Source: Bacillota bacterium
GTDB taxonomy: Bacteria; Bacillota; Clostridia; DSM-8532
Reading direction: 5' to 3'
NCBI GenBank assembly: GCA_023446675.1
Contig: JAEXPO010000351.1
Span: forward strand, 1-6,620
DNA length: 6,620 nucleotides
Numbering within the stretch: the stretch's first letter is position 1; each line of letters starts with the position of its first letter. The notes below the pieces were generated by a model. The model did no database searches. It was not told the DNA's origin and was given only the letters and a program-made list of their open reading frames with translations. Shown piece after piece: positions 1 through 6,519 of the stretch. A program made the translations under genes and the position numbers.

Positions 1-395
1 GTATCCTCCGCCAAGATGGGAAATTTCAATCCTCCTAAAATGACTTTGGTAGCTTCCGTATTACGTTGCCCTATTTTCATCGTTTCATTTACACTGGAAA
101 ATGCAAACATCTGCGCTCCACCCGCTATTTTTGCTATCAAATTTCTTCTGTCTGCCCCAACATGCTGCATTTCTTCTACAAGATCGGCTATACAGGTATC
201 CGCAAATTTTGCCCGGTTGGTCTGTGATGTTGAAATAGCTGAGCTAGGGAGCATTATATGTGCAAGACCGATAATTTTCTTTCTATTATCAAAAAGTGCG
301 ATTCCAACGCAAGAACCCAAGCCGAGGGTGGTTAATACCGAAGGATGATGAGCCACCTTCATGTCGGCCATACCGACCTTAATCAATTCAGCCAT
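1..395 (-). CDS. cheD: CheD, chemoreceptor glutamine deamidase (partial, C-terminus beyond window)
   Basis: The first 131 residues of CheD are present and the gene runs off the left edge. The family is usually about 155-165 residues, so roughly the last 25-35 are missing. CheD is a cytoplasmic enzyme that deamidates specific glutamines of chemoreceptors to glutamates. In Bacillus-type chemotaxis it also binds CheC and receptors as part of adaptation. The diagnostic segment TTLGLGSCVG is at residues 22-31 and LAHIMLP at 44-50. Against the characterised family, Cys29 is the nucleophile, with His46 and Thr23 completing the triad, so the enzyme looks active. The ATG at 393-395 lies 2 nt after the cheC stop. 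A GGGAG Shine-Dalgarno lies inside the end of cheC at 403-407, 7 nt before the ATG, so the two genes are probably translationally coupled. This fits the CheC-CheD complex known from Bacillus and Thermotoga. Confidence 0.96.
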   Translation of the reverse strand, partial: MAELIKVGMADMKVAHHPSVLTTLGLGSCVGIALFDNRKKIIGLAHIMLPSSAISTSQTNRAKFADTCIADLVEEMQHVGADRRNLIAKIAGGAQMFAFSSVNETMKIGQRNTEATKVILGGLKFPILAED

Positions 396-397
396 TC

Positions 398-1018
398 TTA
401 AACTCCCAATGCCTCTAATAGACGGACATAGGATACTTCATCCGGAATTAGAAAAAAGTCTCCGATAACGCTGTCCATACCATCTGTAAATTCATTTTCA
501 ATATATAATACTGTGTCTGAGTGCCTTCCGAATTCAATGGCCGGAACACTTAAAATGGCGCCCGCCATATCCACTGCCAAAGCCGGTACATCGGAAACAA
601 TGGTCAGGTTGGTAAGAGCCGATAAGGCTGTTAGGTAAGAACCGGACAGAATATTGCCAACCTCTCTTAAGGCAGACATGTTAAGCTCATCAAACTCCAG
701 TTCCTTGTCCAGGGACTGGCCCAGCAGGATATTAACCAGAAGCTGTGCAGAACGGGTATCCAGCATAAAAAGGATATTACCCTTTATGTCACCCATTACA
801 CCCAATAAAATACCGACAACCAGAGTCTCTGCTCCCCCCAGAACTTCATTCACTTCCGCGAATTTCATGACCTTGATTTGAGGAACCTTCATATCAATTT
901 TTTTGTCAAGCATTTTAGCCAGTGCCGTAGCTGCGTTTCCGGCCCCAATATTACCGATTTCCCTAAGCACATCCAGCTGAAAACTATTCAATCCATTGAG
1001 CTCAAGACCTTCTGCCAT
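398..1018 (-). CDS. cheC: CheC, CheY-P phosphatase (CYX family)
   Basis: This 206-residue protein matches the usual CheC length (about 200-210). CheC dephosphorylates CheY-P in the cytoplasm and binds CheD, which raises its activity and links CheY-P level to receptor adaptation. The CYX-family signature D/S-x3-E-x2-N-x22-P occurs twice. The first copy is Asp16, Glu20, Asn23 and Pro46 in the IGNIGAGNA region. The second is Ser115, Glu119, Asn122 and Pro145 in the EVGNILSG region. Both pseudo-symmetric phosphatase centres are therefore intact, as in B. subtilis CheC. There is no FliN-like C-terminal extension, which argues against FliY. There is no CheX-type single-site architecture either. An AAAGGTG Shine-Dalgarno at 1028-1034 lies 9 nt before the ATG. 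The gene follows cheW after 47 nt that hold a perfect palindrome, and precedes cheD by 2 nt. Confidence 0.97.
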   Translation of the reverse strand: MAEGLELNGLNSFQLDVLREIGNIGAGNAATALAKMLDKKIDMKVPQIKVMKFAEVNEVLGGAETLVVGILLGVMGDIKGNILFMLDTRSAQLLVNILLGQSLDKELEFDELNMSALREVGNILSGSYLTALSALTNLTIVSDVPALAVDMAGAILSVPAIEFGRHSDTVLYIENEFTDGMDSVIGDFFLIPDEVSYVRLLEALGV

Positions 1019-1037
1019 TTTCTAATACACCTTTCTG

Positions 1038-1055
1038 TCGGCTTAATTAAGCCGA
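1038..1055 (-). repeat. 18-nt perfect palindrome / mRNA hairpin between cheW and cheC
   Basis: TCGGCTTAATTAAGCCGA is an uninterrupted inverted repeat. In the mRNA it can fold as a 7-bp stem with an AAUU loop, between the cheW stop (1066) and the cheC Shine-Dalgarno (from 1034). It is followed by CAGAAAGG rather than a U-run, so it is not a factor-independent terminator. It could slow exonuclease decay, mark an mRNA processing point, shape cheC initiation, or be a DNA operator. The sequence does not decide among these. Confidence 0.6.
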
Positions 1056-1065
1056 ATATCATGTC

Positions 1066-1524
1066 TTAATCCTTAGCTGTCAGTTCAGAAATAAGCTTTT
1101 CAATATTTAGAAGAGTGACCAGTCTCCCGTCAATTTTTCCGATTCCGGTAATAAAATCAAGCGTCCGATCATTGGTGATGCTCGTAACACTTTCAATTTC
1201 CTTGCTGTTAAGCAAAATCACCTCTGCCACGGAATCCACCACCACACCTATGGTAATGTCATTGAGCTTAAACATGATAATCCGTGTATCGTCATCGGCT
1301 TCCTTTTCTGGAAGTCCAAACTTTAGCCTTAAGCTGACAATGGGGATGATTTCTCCTCTTAAATTGACCACACCCTTAATAAAGGATGGGGTTGTGGGTA
1401 CCCGTGCGATATTCATTATTTTCTCAATAATGGATACCTTATGGATATCCGCACCGAACTCCTGATCTGCGATTTTAAATACGACAAATTGCCTCGTATC
1501 CAGGCCTTCCGCTACTTTCTCCAT
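1066..1524 (-). CDS. cheW: CheW, chemotaxis coupling protein
   Basis: This is a 152-residue single-domain CheW, near the usual length of about 140-165. CheW is a cytoplasmic adaptor that joins methyl-accepting receptors to the P5 domain of CheA in the signalling array. The fold spans nearly the whole chain, from QFVVFKIADQEFGADI (12-27) to LLNIEKLI near the C-terminus. The hallmark KGVVNLRGEIIPIVSL runs over residues 50-65. Arg56 corresponds to the conserved receptor-binding arginine of the family. There is no receiver domain, so it is CheW and not CheV. The ATG at 1522-1524 is preceded by AAGGAAGGGAG (1532-1542), with the GGGAG core 7 nt from the start. This site directly abuts the cheA stop, and the intergenic gap is 17 nt. 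cheA and cheW are thus expected to be co-translated at high level. Confidence 0.97.
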   Translation of the reverse strand: MEKVAEGLDTRQFVVFKIADQEFGADIHKVSIIEKIMNIARVPTTPSFIKGVVNLRGEIIPIVSLRLKFGLPEKEADDDTRIIMFKLNDITIGVVVDSVAEVILLNSKEIESVTSITNDRTLDFITGIGKIDGRLVTLLNIEKLISELTAKD

Positions 1525-1541
1525 GGATGTTCTCCCTTCCT

Positions 1542-3689
1542 TTACAGCGCCAGTGTATTAACATCTACTATAAGGGCTACATTTCCGTCACCCAGTATGG
1601 TAGCGCCTGCAATGCATTTTACCCCTGACATCACTTTGCCCAGGGACTTAATAACAATTTCCTGCTGCCCGATAAGACTGTCCACAATAAAGGCCGACAG
1701 CTTATCTCCCTTTTTAACGATTACGGAGGTTAAATGCTTCTTTTCGCTGTCGGGTAAGGTACCCTCCACACTCAGAACCTCATCCAGACGGACGATGGGA
1801 ATAACATTGTTGCGAAGCAGCATCACTTCCTGATTGCGCACCCTCTTCACATCGTGAACCTTGATATTGGTAATTTCCTGAATAGAGCTTAAAGGAATGG
1901 CGTACTTTTCAGCGCCGACCTTTACCATAAGAGCCTGTATAATGGCCAGGGTTAGTGGCAGACGTATAATAAACTTACTGCCCTTCCCGGTTCTGCTGTC
2001 TACCTCAACCATACCGCCCAGAGCTTCTATTTTTGTTTTAACCACATCCAGACCTACGCCCCGGCCCGAAAGATCCGTAACCTTATCGGCCGTGCTGAAG
2101 CTGGGCTTGAACAGGTATTCAATAATTTCCTTCTCAGACAGGGCATTGGCGGTTTCAGGGGATTCCAGCCCTTTTTCCACAATCTTTCGGCGAACCAGAG
2201 GAATATTGATGCCGCGGCCGTCATCCTCAACTTCAATAATAACATTGTTTCCGTCCTGGTAGGCTCTGAGATAGATATGACCGGCAGCTTCTTTTCCGGC
2301 CTTTTCTCTTTCCGCCTTATTCTCCAGACCGTGATCCGCGGAATTACGCAGAATATGGATAAGGGGATCTCCGATTTCATCAATAACCGTACGATCCAGC
2401 TCGGTTTCCTCACCGGACATTTCCAGCTCAATATCCTTGTCCAATTCACGTGCAATATCTCTTATCATACGGGGGAAACGGTTGAAAACGGTTTCAACGG
2501 GAACCATTCTTACCTTCATCACCGCGTCGTGAAGGCTTGTGGTTATGCGCTCAAGGTACTCAATGGATTCCGTGTCCGCTCCGCTGTCTTTGTTATGGCT
2601 GGATTCATCCAGGCGGGTTTTAATGATAATAAGCTCGCTTACCAGGTTCATGAGAGTATCCAGCCTATCAATGTCCACCCGAACCGTCTTACCGGTCTTT
2701 TGCGCCTTTTTGACAGTTGTTTCGCCTTCCGAAGCCGGAGTTCTGGATGCAGGTGCAGATGAAAGGGTTGTCCCTCCCTGTTTGGCGGCCTTAGCCTGAA
2801 CGTCAAGCACGGTAACCGCAGCCTCATTCTCAGCAGCCTCCAGTGTCCCTTCCGCGTCTTCAATGAGTGATGTGCCTATCCCTAATACATTGACATCCTT
2901 TATCTCAGCAACCGAGTTAATTTCCTTAACGAAGAATTCCCTGGTCTTTTTACTGATGACGACAACTGTGAATTCATTATCAAACCGCTCGTCCTCAATA
3001 TCCTCAACCTTTGGTACCGACTTGATAATCTCAGAATTCCGCTCAAGTATCTGGAAAACGATGAAGGCTCTTGCAGCCTTTAAAAGGCAGCCCTTATCCA
3101 CCTCTACGTGAATTTGGAAGACATTCATTCCTGAATCAAGAGCCTTTCGTATGACGTTTCTTTCATACTGGTCAAGGGTGACTCGCAGGGCATCATCGCT
3201 TTCATTCAAAAGCGCTGCCGAAGGCTCCTCCGGATGAGAAAGCACCGGATTTTCCTGTACCACAGGCGTAGCCGGTACGGCGGCGTTATGTACGGTTTGG
3301 GGAATTTCACCCTTTTGAATCCGACCCAGAGCGGCTATGACATCATCATAGGTTTCCGATCCCTCATTGCCGGTGGCTACAATTTCATTCACATAGCCTT
3401 CCAGTGCATCCAGGCACTTAAAAAGAACATCAACGCTGTTGGAATCAGCCACCATACGTTCCTTCCGGAAATCGTCCAGAATATCCTCCATATCATGTGT
3501 AAGCCTTTGCATTTTCACAAAGCCCATGGTTCCGGACATTCCCTTTATGGTGTGGGCAACGCGAAATATTTCATTGAGCACCGCCTTGTCCCTGTTATTT
3601 TTTTCAAGCCCCAGAAGGGAGGCGTTGAGACTTTGCAAATGCTCACGCGATTCTTCCACAAATATATCCAGGTATTGATTCATATCCAT
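1542..3689 (-). CDS. cheA: CheA, chemotaxis histidine kinase
   Basis: This 715-residue kinase phosphorylates itself and then passes phosphate to CheY and CheB under control of CheW-coupled receptors. All five domains are recognisable. P1/HPt spans about 1-105 with phospho-acceptor His46 in VAHTIKGMSG. A linker covers about 128-165. P2, the CheY/CheB-docking domain, spans about 166-275. A second, Ala/Thr-rich linker covers about 280-334. P3 dimerisation spans about 335-398 (VDIDRLDTLMNLVSELI). The P4 ATPase spans about 399-580, with the N box HILRNSADHG (445-454), G1 DDGRG (489-493), the F box FKPSFST (527-533) and G2 GRGVGLD (542-548). P5, CheW-like, spans about 585-712. The first ATG (3687-3689) overlaps the cheB stop by one base (TAATG) and lies 8 nt after GGGGGTG (3698-3704). 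A second in-frame ATG two codons later is less well spaced. Nothing is missing or broken. Confidence 0.98.
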   Translation of the reverse strand: MDMNQYLDIFVEESREHLQSLNASLLGLEKNNRDKAVLNEIFRVAHTIKGMSGTMGFVKMQRLTHDMEDILDDFRKERMVADSNSVDVLFKCLDALEGYVNEIVATGNEGSETYDDVIAALGRIQKGEIPQTVHNAAVPATPVVQENPVLSHPEEPSAALLNESDDALRVTLDQYERNVIRKALDSGMNVFQIHVEVDKGCLLKAARAFIVFQILERNSEIIKSVPKVEDIEDERFDNEFTVVVISKKTREFFVKEINSVAEIKDVNVLGIGTSLIEDAEGTLEAAENEAAVTVLDVQAKAAKQGGTTLSSAPASRTPASEGETTVKKAQKTGKTVRVDIDRLDTLMNLVSELIIIKTRLDESSHNKDSGADTESIEYLERITTSLHDAVMKVRMVPVETVFNRFPRMIRDIARELDKDIELEMSGEETELDRTVIDEIGDPLIHILRNSADHGLENKAEREKAGKEAAGHIYLRAYQDGNNVIIEVEDDGRGINIPLVRRKIVEKGLESPETANALSEKEIIEYLFKPSFSTADKVTDLSGRGVGLDVVKTKIEALGGMVEVDSRTGKGSKFIIRLPLTLAIIQALMVKVGAEKYAIPLSSIQEITNIKVHDVKRVRNQEVMLLRNNVIPIVRLDEVLSVEGTLPDSEKKHLTSVIVKKGDKLSAFIVDSLIGQQEIVIKSLGKVMSGVKCIAGATILGDGNVALIVDVNTLAL

Positions 3690-4762
3690 TACCGGCGCAC
3701 CCCCATGTATTTCATAATACTTTTTGGTATATCATGTAGCGGAACTACTTCGTCGACTATTCCCAGCTCAACGGCTGTTCTGGGCATCCCATAAACAATA
3801 CTTGTACTTTCGTCCTGTGCCAGAATGTATGTATTTTTCTTTGTTTGCTTCAAATTCTGCAGGCCCTTGCTTCCGTCGCTTCCCATACCTGTCATGATGA
3901 CTCCGATAAAGTTTTCGGCACGGGAGCGTGCCAGAGAATTCATCATGCCGTCCACACTTGGCCTGAACCCTCCCACAGGCGGACCGCCCACCAGCCGGAC
4001 CCGTGGGGGATAGGTGCCCTCGGCAAAGGTAAAATGGATGTTGCCTGGAGCAACATAAACATGCCCGGGCTTGAGTTCGTCATCCTCCTCCGCCTCCTTG
4101 ACTGAAAGGCGGCTGTTTTCATTCAGACGAACAGCCAAAGAACGCGTAAAGCCCGGAGGCATATGCTGTACAACAACAATGGCCGCGGGCAAATCGGCGG
4201 GAAACTCGGGCATAATGGTGGATAAGGCTCTGGGGCCACCGGTGGAAACCCCGATTGCAATGATATATTTTAATTGATTGCCCCCTGTTCCGAAAGTAAG
4301 AAGAGGGCGCTCAGCGGGTTTTTTTTCGATTTTTCTTATTTTTTCAGCCTTTTTAAAGTTTCTGTAGGCAACCTTTATTTTGTCGATGATTTCGCTTCGC
4401 TTCATTTCATCGGACATATTAAAAACATTTTCCGGCTTGAGTATAAAGTCAATAGCTCCCTGCTCCAATGCACGAATGGTGGCAAACTCGCCCTCTCTGG
4501 AGAAGCTGCTTACCATAACAACCCCATAGGTCCCCTGCTTTTGCAGGTTTTCAAGGCAGGTAAAGCCATCCATCACGGGCATTTCCACATCAAGAGTCAC
4601 CAAATCGGGCTGAAGCTCTTTAGCCTTTGCTAAAGCATCCAGTCCGTCTTTCGCACTCCCTATAACCTCAATTTCCGGATCCATTTCCAAAAGATTCTGT
4701 AGAATACGCCGCATTAATGCAGAATCATCTACTACCAGAATCCGTATTTTACTCTCGCTCAT
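3689..4762 (-). CDS. cheB: CheB, receptor glutamate methylesterase / response regulator
   Basis: This 357-residue protein has the normal two-domain CheB architecture. CheB-P removes methyl groups from receptor glutamates during adaptation and can deamidate glutamines. The receiver domain (about 5-125) has Asp12 and Asp13, phospho-acceptor Asp58 in TLDVEMPVMDG, Ser85/Ser86 and Lys109 of the ILKP motif. A charged linker (about 130-160) leads to the methylesterase domain (about 165-355). Its catalytic triad is readable as Ser173 (GVSTGG), His200 (VVQHMP) and Asp296 (MTGMGSDG). The ATG overlaps the stop of the upstream PilZ gene by four bases (ATGA), and its stop overlaps the cheA start by one. 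No strong Shine-Dalgarno precedes the start: the best candidates are AAGG about 12 nt away and GAG 4 nt away. Initiation therefore probably depends on coupling to PilZ-gene translation. CheR is not in the window. Confidence 0.97.
   Translation of the reverse strand: MSESKIRILVVDDSALMRRILQNLLEMDPEIEVIGSAKDGLDALAKAKELQPDLVTLDVEMPVMDGFTCLENLQKQGTYGVVMVSSFSREGEFATIRALEQGAIDFILKPENVFNMSDEMKRSEIIDKIKVAYRNFKKAEKIRKIEKKPAERPLLTFGTGGNQLKYIIAIGVSTGGPRALSTIMPEFPADLPAAIVVVQHMPPGFTRSLAVRLNENSRLSVKEAEEDDELKPGHVYVAPGNIHFTFAEGTYPPRVRLVGGPPVGGFRPSVDGMMNSLARSRAENFIGVIMTGMGSDGSKGLQNLKQTKKNTYILAQDESTSIVYGMPRTAVELGIVDEVVPLHDIPKSIMKYMGVRR
3698..3704 (-). promoter_or_regulatory. cheA Shine-Dalgarno inside the end of cheB
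   Basis: GGGGGTG lies within the last codons of cheB, 8 nt before the ATG at 3687-3689 and 14 nt before the second in-frame ATG at 3681-3683. The spacing supports the first ATG as the start of cheA. Confidence 0.65.
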
Positions 4763-5445
4763 TTGCTCGACCAGCCTTTTTTCAGCAGTTTTCTTTGTGA
4801 GTCAAAAATAAAGCCGATGAGTTTTTCTCTGTCCTTTTCCGTTATGTCTTCAAATTCCACGCCTACTTCATATTTAAATATACCCTTATCATCAACATTA
4901 ATAACACGGACTATTTTACCGACATAAGTAACCGTATCACCGTCACTTATGTTCAAGATTCCTTCAATGTACTGCCCCACTTCGGCTTTCTCCCTTAAAA
5001 GAAGGCACATGCCTCCTCCGCTGATATCACGGGTAACAGTCTTCTGGAACTCGCCCCGTTCCTTACTGGGAGTGCCTCTCTTGGCGTAAATCCGGATTTT
5101 GATATCTTGAGAGGCAAGAAAACGAAAATAAATACGGCGCTGTATTTTTTCAGGCAGGCTGGTGGCTTTAATACGCAGAAGATAAATGCTGCCCGCTAAA
5201 ATTCTTTCAAGGCAGACTGCCTCAAACTGATATAAATCACCATTCTTTACAAAAACAATGCTCAAAAGCTGATCGCGATGCACAGGATAATTGCGGCCTT
5301 CAAAAATAGGTGCTAAAATATCCAAAGCTCCGTCAGGTCCGCCTGATTCAAGACGGCTGACTAAAAAGGGCAGAATCCGTTCCCCTTCTTCGTTTATTAG
5401 CTGCATTTCCAATCTCGTACCTATTTCCAGAACCGTATTACTCAT
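4759..5445 (-). CDS. PilZ-domain c-di-GMP effector, YcgR/MotI (YpfA/DgrA)-like flagellar brake
   Basis: This 228-residue protein has an N-terminal YcgR-type beta domain (about 1-98) and a C-terminal PilZ domain (about 102-215). The cyclic-di-GMP-binding signature is complete: Arg104-x3-Arg108 in QRRIYFR, and Asp140-x-Ser142-x2-Gly145 in TRDISGGG. The known relatives YcgR (E. coli) and MotI/YpfA (B. subtilis) slow or disengage the flagellar motor when c-di-GMP is bound. The same role is inferred here from domain order and operon position; the motor partner cannot be read from the sequence. There is no signal peptide or membrane segment, so it is cytoplasmic. The ATG (5443-5445) follows an AGAGGT Shine-Dalgarno (5451-5456) at good spacing. 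It is the first gene after the flhG/PilZ gap and its promoter. Its stop overlaps the cheB start by four bases, which ties it to the chemotaxis genes. Confidence 0.92.
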   Translation of the reverse strand: MSNTVLEIGTRLEMQLINEEGERILPFLVSRLESGGPDGALDILAPIFEGRNYPVHRDQLLSIVFVKNGDLYQFEAVCLERILAGSIYLLRIKATSLPEKIQRRIYFRFLASQDIKIRIYAKRGTPSKERGEFQKTVTRDISGGGMCLLLREKAEVGQYIEGILNISDGDTVTYVGKIVRVINVDDKGIFKYEVGVEFEDITEKDREKLIGFIFDSQRKLLKKGWSSK

Positions 5446-5505
5446 AATAAACCTCTATATATCTTAATGTAGACTTTATCTTCATTTGGTGCAATATTCC
5501 ATGCC

Positions 5506-5514
5506 ATTATAGCA
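5506..5514 (-). promoter_or_regulatory. Extended -10 promoter for the PilZ-cheBAWCD segment
   Basis: On the minus strand the gap upstream of the PilZ gene contains TGCTATAAT, a perfect TATAAT with the TGn extension of sigma-A/sigma-70 promoters. No good -35 (TTGACA-like) lies 16-18 nt upstream: the candidates ATGTGA and TGTGAA are weak. This is typical of extended -10 promoters. The predicted start near 5499 gives a leader of about 54 nt before the ATG at 5445. I found no sigma-D (TAAA-N15-GCCGATAT) match here. Function is inferred from sequence only. Confidence 0.6.
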
Positions 5515-5550
5515 TAAAGCTTCAAACTTCACATTAAAACGCACTGAAAT

Positions 5551-5579
5551 AAATTAAAAGCCTGACCCTTGAAGGCTTT
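5551..5579 (-). terminator. Weak intrinsic terminator-like hairpin at the flhG stop
   Basis: On the minus strand AAAGCCT (5573-5579) pairs with AGGCTTT (5557-5563) around a 9-nt loop. A broken T-rich run, TTTTAATTTATTT, starts within the 3' arm and continues downstream. The stem starts inside the flhG stop codon. The stem has only three G-C pairs and an A-U-rich base, so termination is probably partial. It would attenuate readthrough from flhFG into the chemotaxis genes. Confidence 0.42.
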
Positions 5580-6474
5580 AAAAAAAAGACAGTAATTTGG
5601 CGATAAAACCTTTAGCTCCTCCGGCTTCCTCCCCTTGAGGCAAATTATCCGTCCCTACCAAGGTTCGGGCGATATCAGCAATATTCCTGGCTGCCTTCCC
5701 TCTCGGGTTTTCAAGGCTGAACGGCTTTTGCTGCTTTACAGAACGGATGACACTGTCATCATACAAAATATAGCCCAGCTTTAAAAGCTTTAAGGACAAA
5801 AACTTTTCCGATACGGCTGTGAGCTTTCGGATTATTTCATCAGCCTCCTTTGGGGATTCAACACGGTTAACAACCACATGAATTTTCTTTCTCTTATCTC
5901 TTCGGGAAACGGTTTTAACAAGGGCATAGGCATCGGTAATGGAGGTGGGCTCAGGAGTGGTAACCAGAATAATTTCGTCTGCAGCCACGATAAAGCTCAT
6001 AACATTTGACGAAAGACCGGCGCCCGTATCAATAAGAATAAAGTCAAAATGCTTGTCCAGCAATGCGATATTCATTACAAATTTTCGAAGCTTTTTCCTG
6101 TCCAGATGGATAAGCTCTTCCATACCGGAGCCACCTGACAGAAATTTTATATTTTCAGGTCCCTGGGCAAGTATATCCAGAATCTCTTTATCATCATGTA
6201 TTAAATCAAGAATGGTGTGCTTGGATATAACCCCAAGAAGGACATCAATATTGGCCAGGCCAAAATCCACGTCCAGGATTACCACACGATACCCCTGCCG
6301 GCTTAAGGCAATGGCCAGGTTAACCGTAACATTGGTTTTTCCCACACCGCCTTTTCCGCTGGTAACAGTTATCACCCGTGCGTTTTTTACAAGGACTTCC
6401 TCATCCTGCTTTAAAGAAGCCACATTGTTCTTACGATCGACTATTTTACGAAGCATTTCTGCCTGATCACTCAT
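5578..6474 (-). CDS. flhG: FlhG (YlxH), MinD-like ATPase controlling flagellar number/placement
   Basis: This SIMIBI-class ParA/MinD ATPase has 298 residues from the ATG at 6472-6474, near the usual length. FlhG stimulates the GTPase FlhF and helps set where and how many flagella form, at the inner membrane and C-ring. The N-terminal DQAEMLR motif (residues 3-9) matches the FlhF-activating DQAxxLR helix. The deviant Walker A KGGVGKT is at 41-47. ILDVDFGLANIDVLLG (66-81) carries the switch aspartate, and ILIDTGAGLS (146-155) is the Walker B region. The C-terminal GFIAKLLSFF is amphipathic and fits the membrane-targeting helix of FlhG/MinD. An in-frame GTG at 6478-6480 would add two residues (M-P). 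Both starts have a Shine-Dalgarno. I chose the ATG because it places the DQAxxLR motif at the expected N-terminus and is the stronger start codon. The gene follows flhF after 45 nt. Confidence 0.96.
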   Translation of the reverse strand: MSDQAEMLRKIVDRKNNVASLKQDEEVLVKNARVITVTSGKGGVGKTNVTVNLAIALSRQGYRVVILDVDFGLANIDVLLGVISKHTILDLIHDDKEILDILAQGPENIKFLSGGSGMEELIHLDRKKLRKFVMNIALLDKHFDFILIDTGAGLSSNVMSFIVAADEIILVTTPEPTSITDAYALVKTVSRRDKRKKIHVVVNRVESPKEADEIIRKLTAVSEKFLSLKLLKLGYILYDDSVIRSVKQQKPFSLENPRGKAARNIADIARTLVGTDNLPQGEEAGGAKGFIAKLLSFF

Positions 6475-6479
6475 AGGCA

Positions 6480-6493
6480 CCTCCCTGACCTCC
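6480..6493 (-). promoter_or_regulatory. Double Shine-Dalgarno region upstream of flhG
   Basis: Two anti-16S-complementary stretches lie in tandem on the minus strand. GGAGGT (6488-6493) is 7 nt before the GTG at 6480. GGGAGG (6480-6485) is 5 nt before the ATG at 6474, and its last G is the first base of that GTG. The pair makes strong initiation likely but leaves the exact start, GTG or ATG, unresolved. Confidence 0.6.
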
Positions 6494-6519
6494 AGTTGGC
6501 AACATGTACCTTCACATGA

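Noticed and set aside
1915..1943. Possible plus-strand antisense promoter in cheA: CCGACC, 17-nt spacer, TATAAT
   Set aside because: The -35 is poor, and an isolated TATAAT is expected a few times by chance across both strands of this length. Nothing downstream suggests an antisense RNA.
2054..2455. 133-codon minus-strand open frame inside cheA in another frame
   Set aside because: It overlaps the CheA kinase domain, has Arg/Ile-rich shadow composition, and shows no separate function.
2277..2762. 161-codon plus-strand open frame opposite the CheA P3/P4 region
   Set aside because: It is antisense to an intact conserved domain and has no family resemblance or convincing start context.
3234..3794. 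186-codon open frame on the plus strand, opposite the start of cheA and the end of cheB
   Set aside because: It lies wholly antisense to two clearly conserved genes, has no recognisable domain, and is explained by the codon bias of the minus-strand genes.
5446..5505. Possible c-di-GMP riboswitch in the leader of the PilZ gene
   Set aside because: The leader after the predicted start is only about 54 nt, and I see none of the conserved GEMM stem-loop elements.
5464..5537. Inverted repeat TTAATGT ... ACATTAA flanking the PilZ-gene promoter
   Set aside because: The arms are only 7 bp with 60 bp between them in AT-rich DNA, which is expected by chance. It is not enough to call an operator.
5939..6466. 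175-codon plus-strand open frame opposite flhG
   Set aside because: It is antisense to the conserved ATPase core, and its Ser/Thr/Arg-rich composition is typical of a shadow frame.
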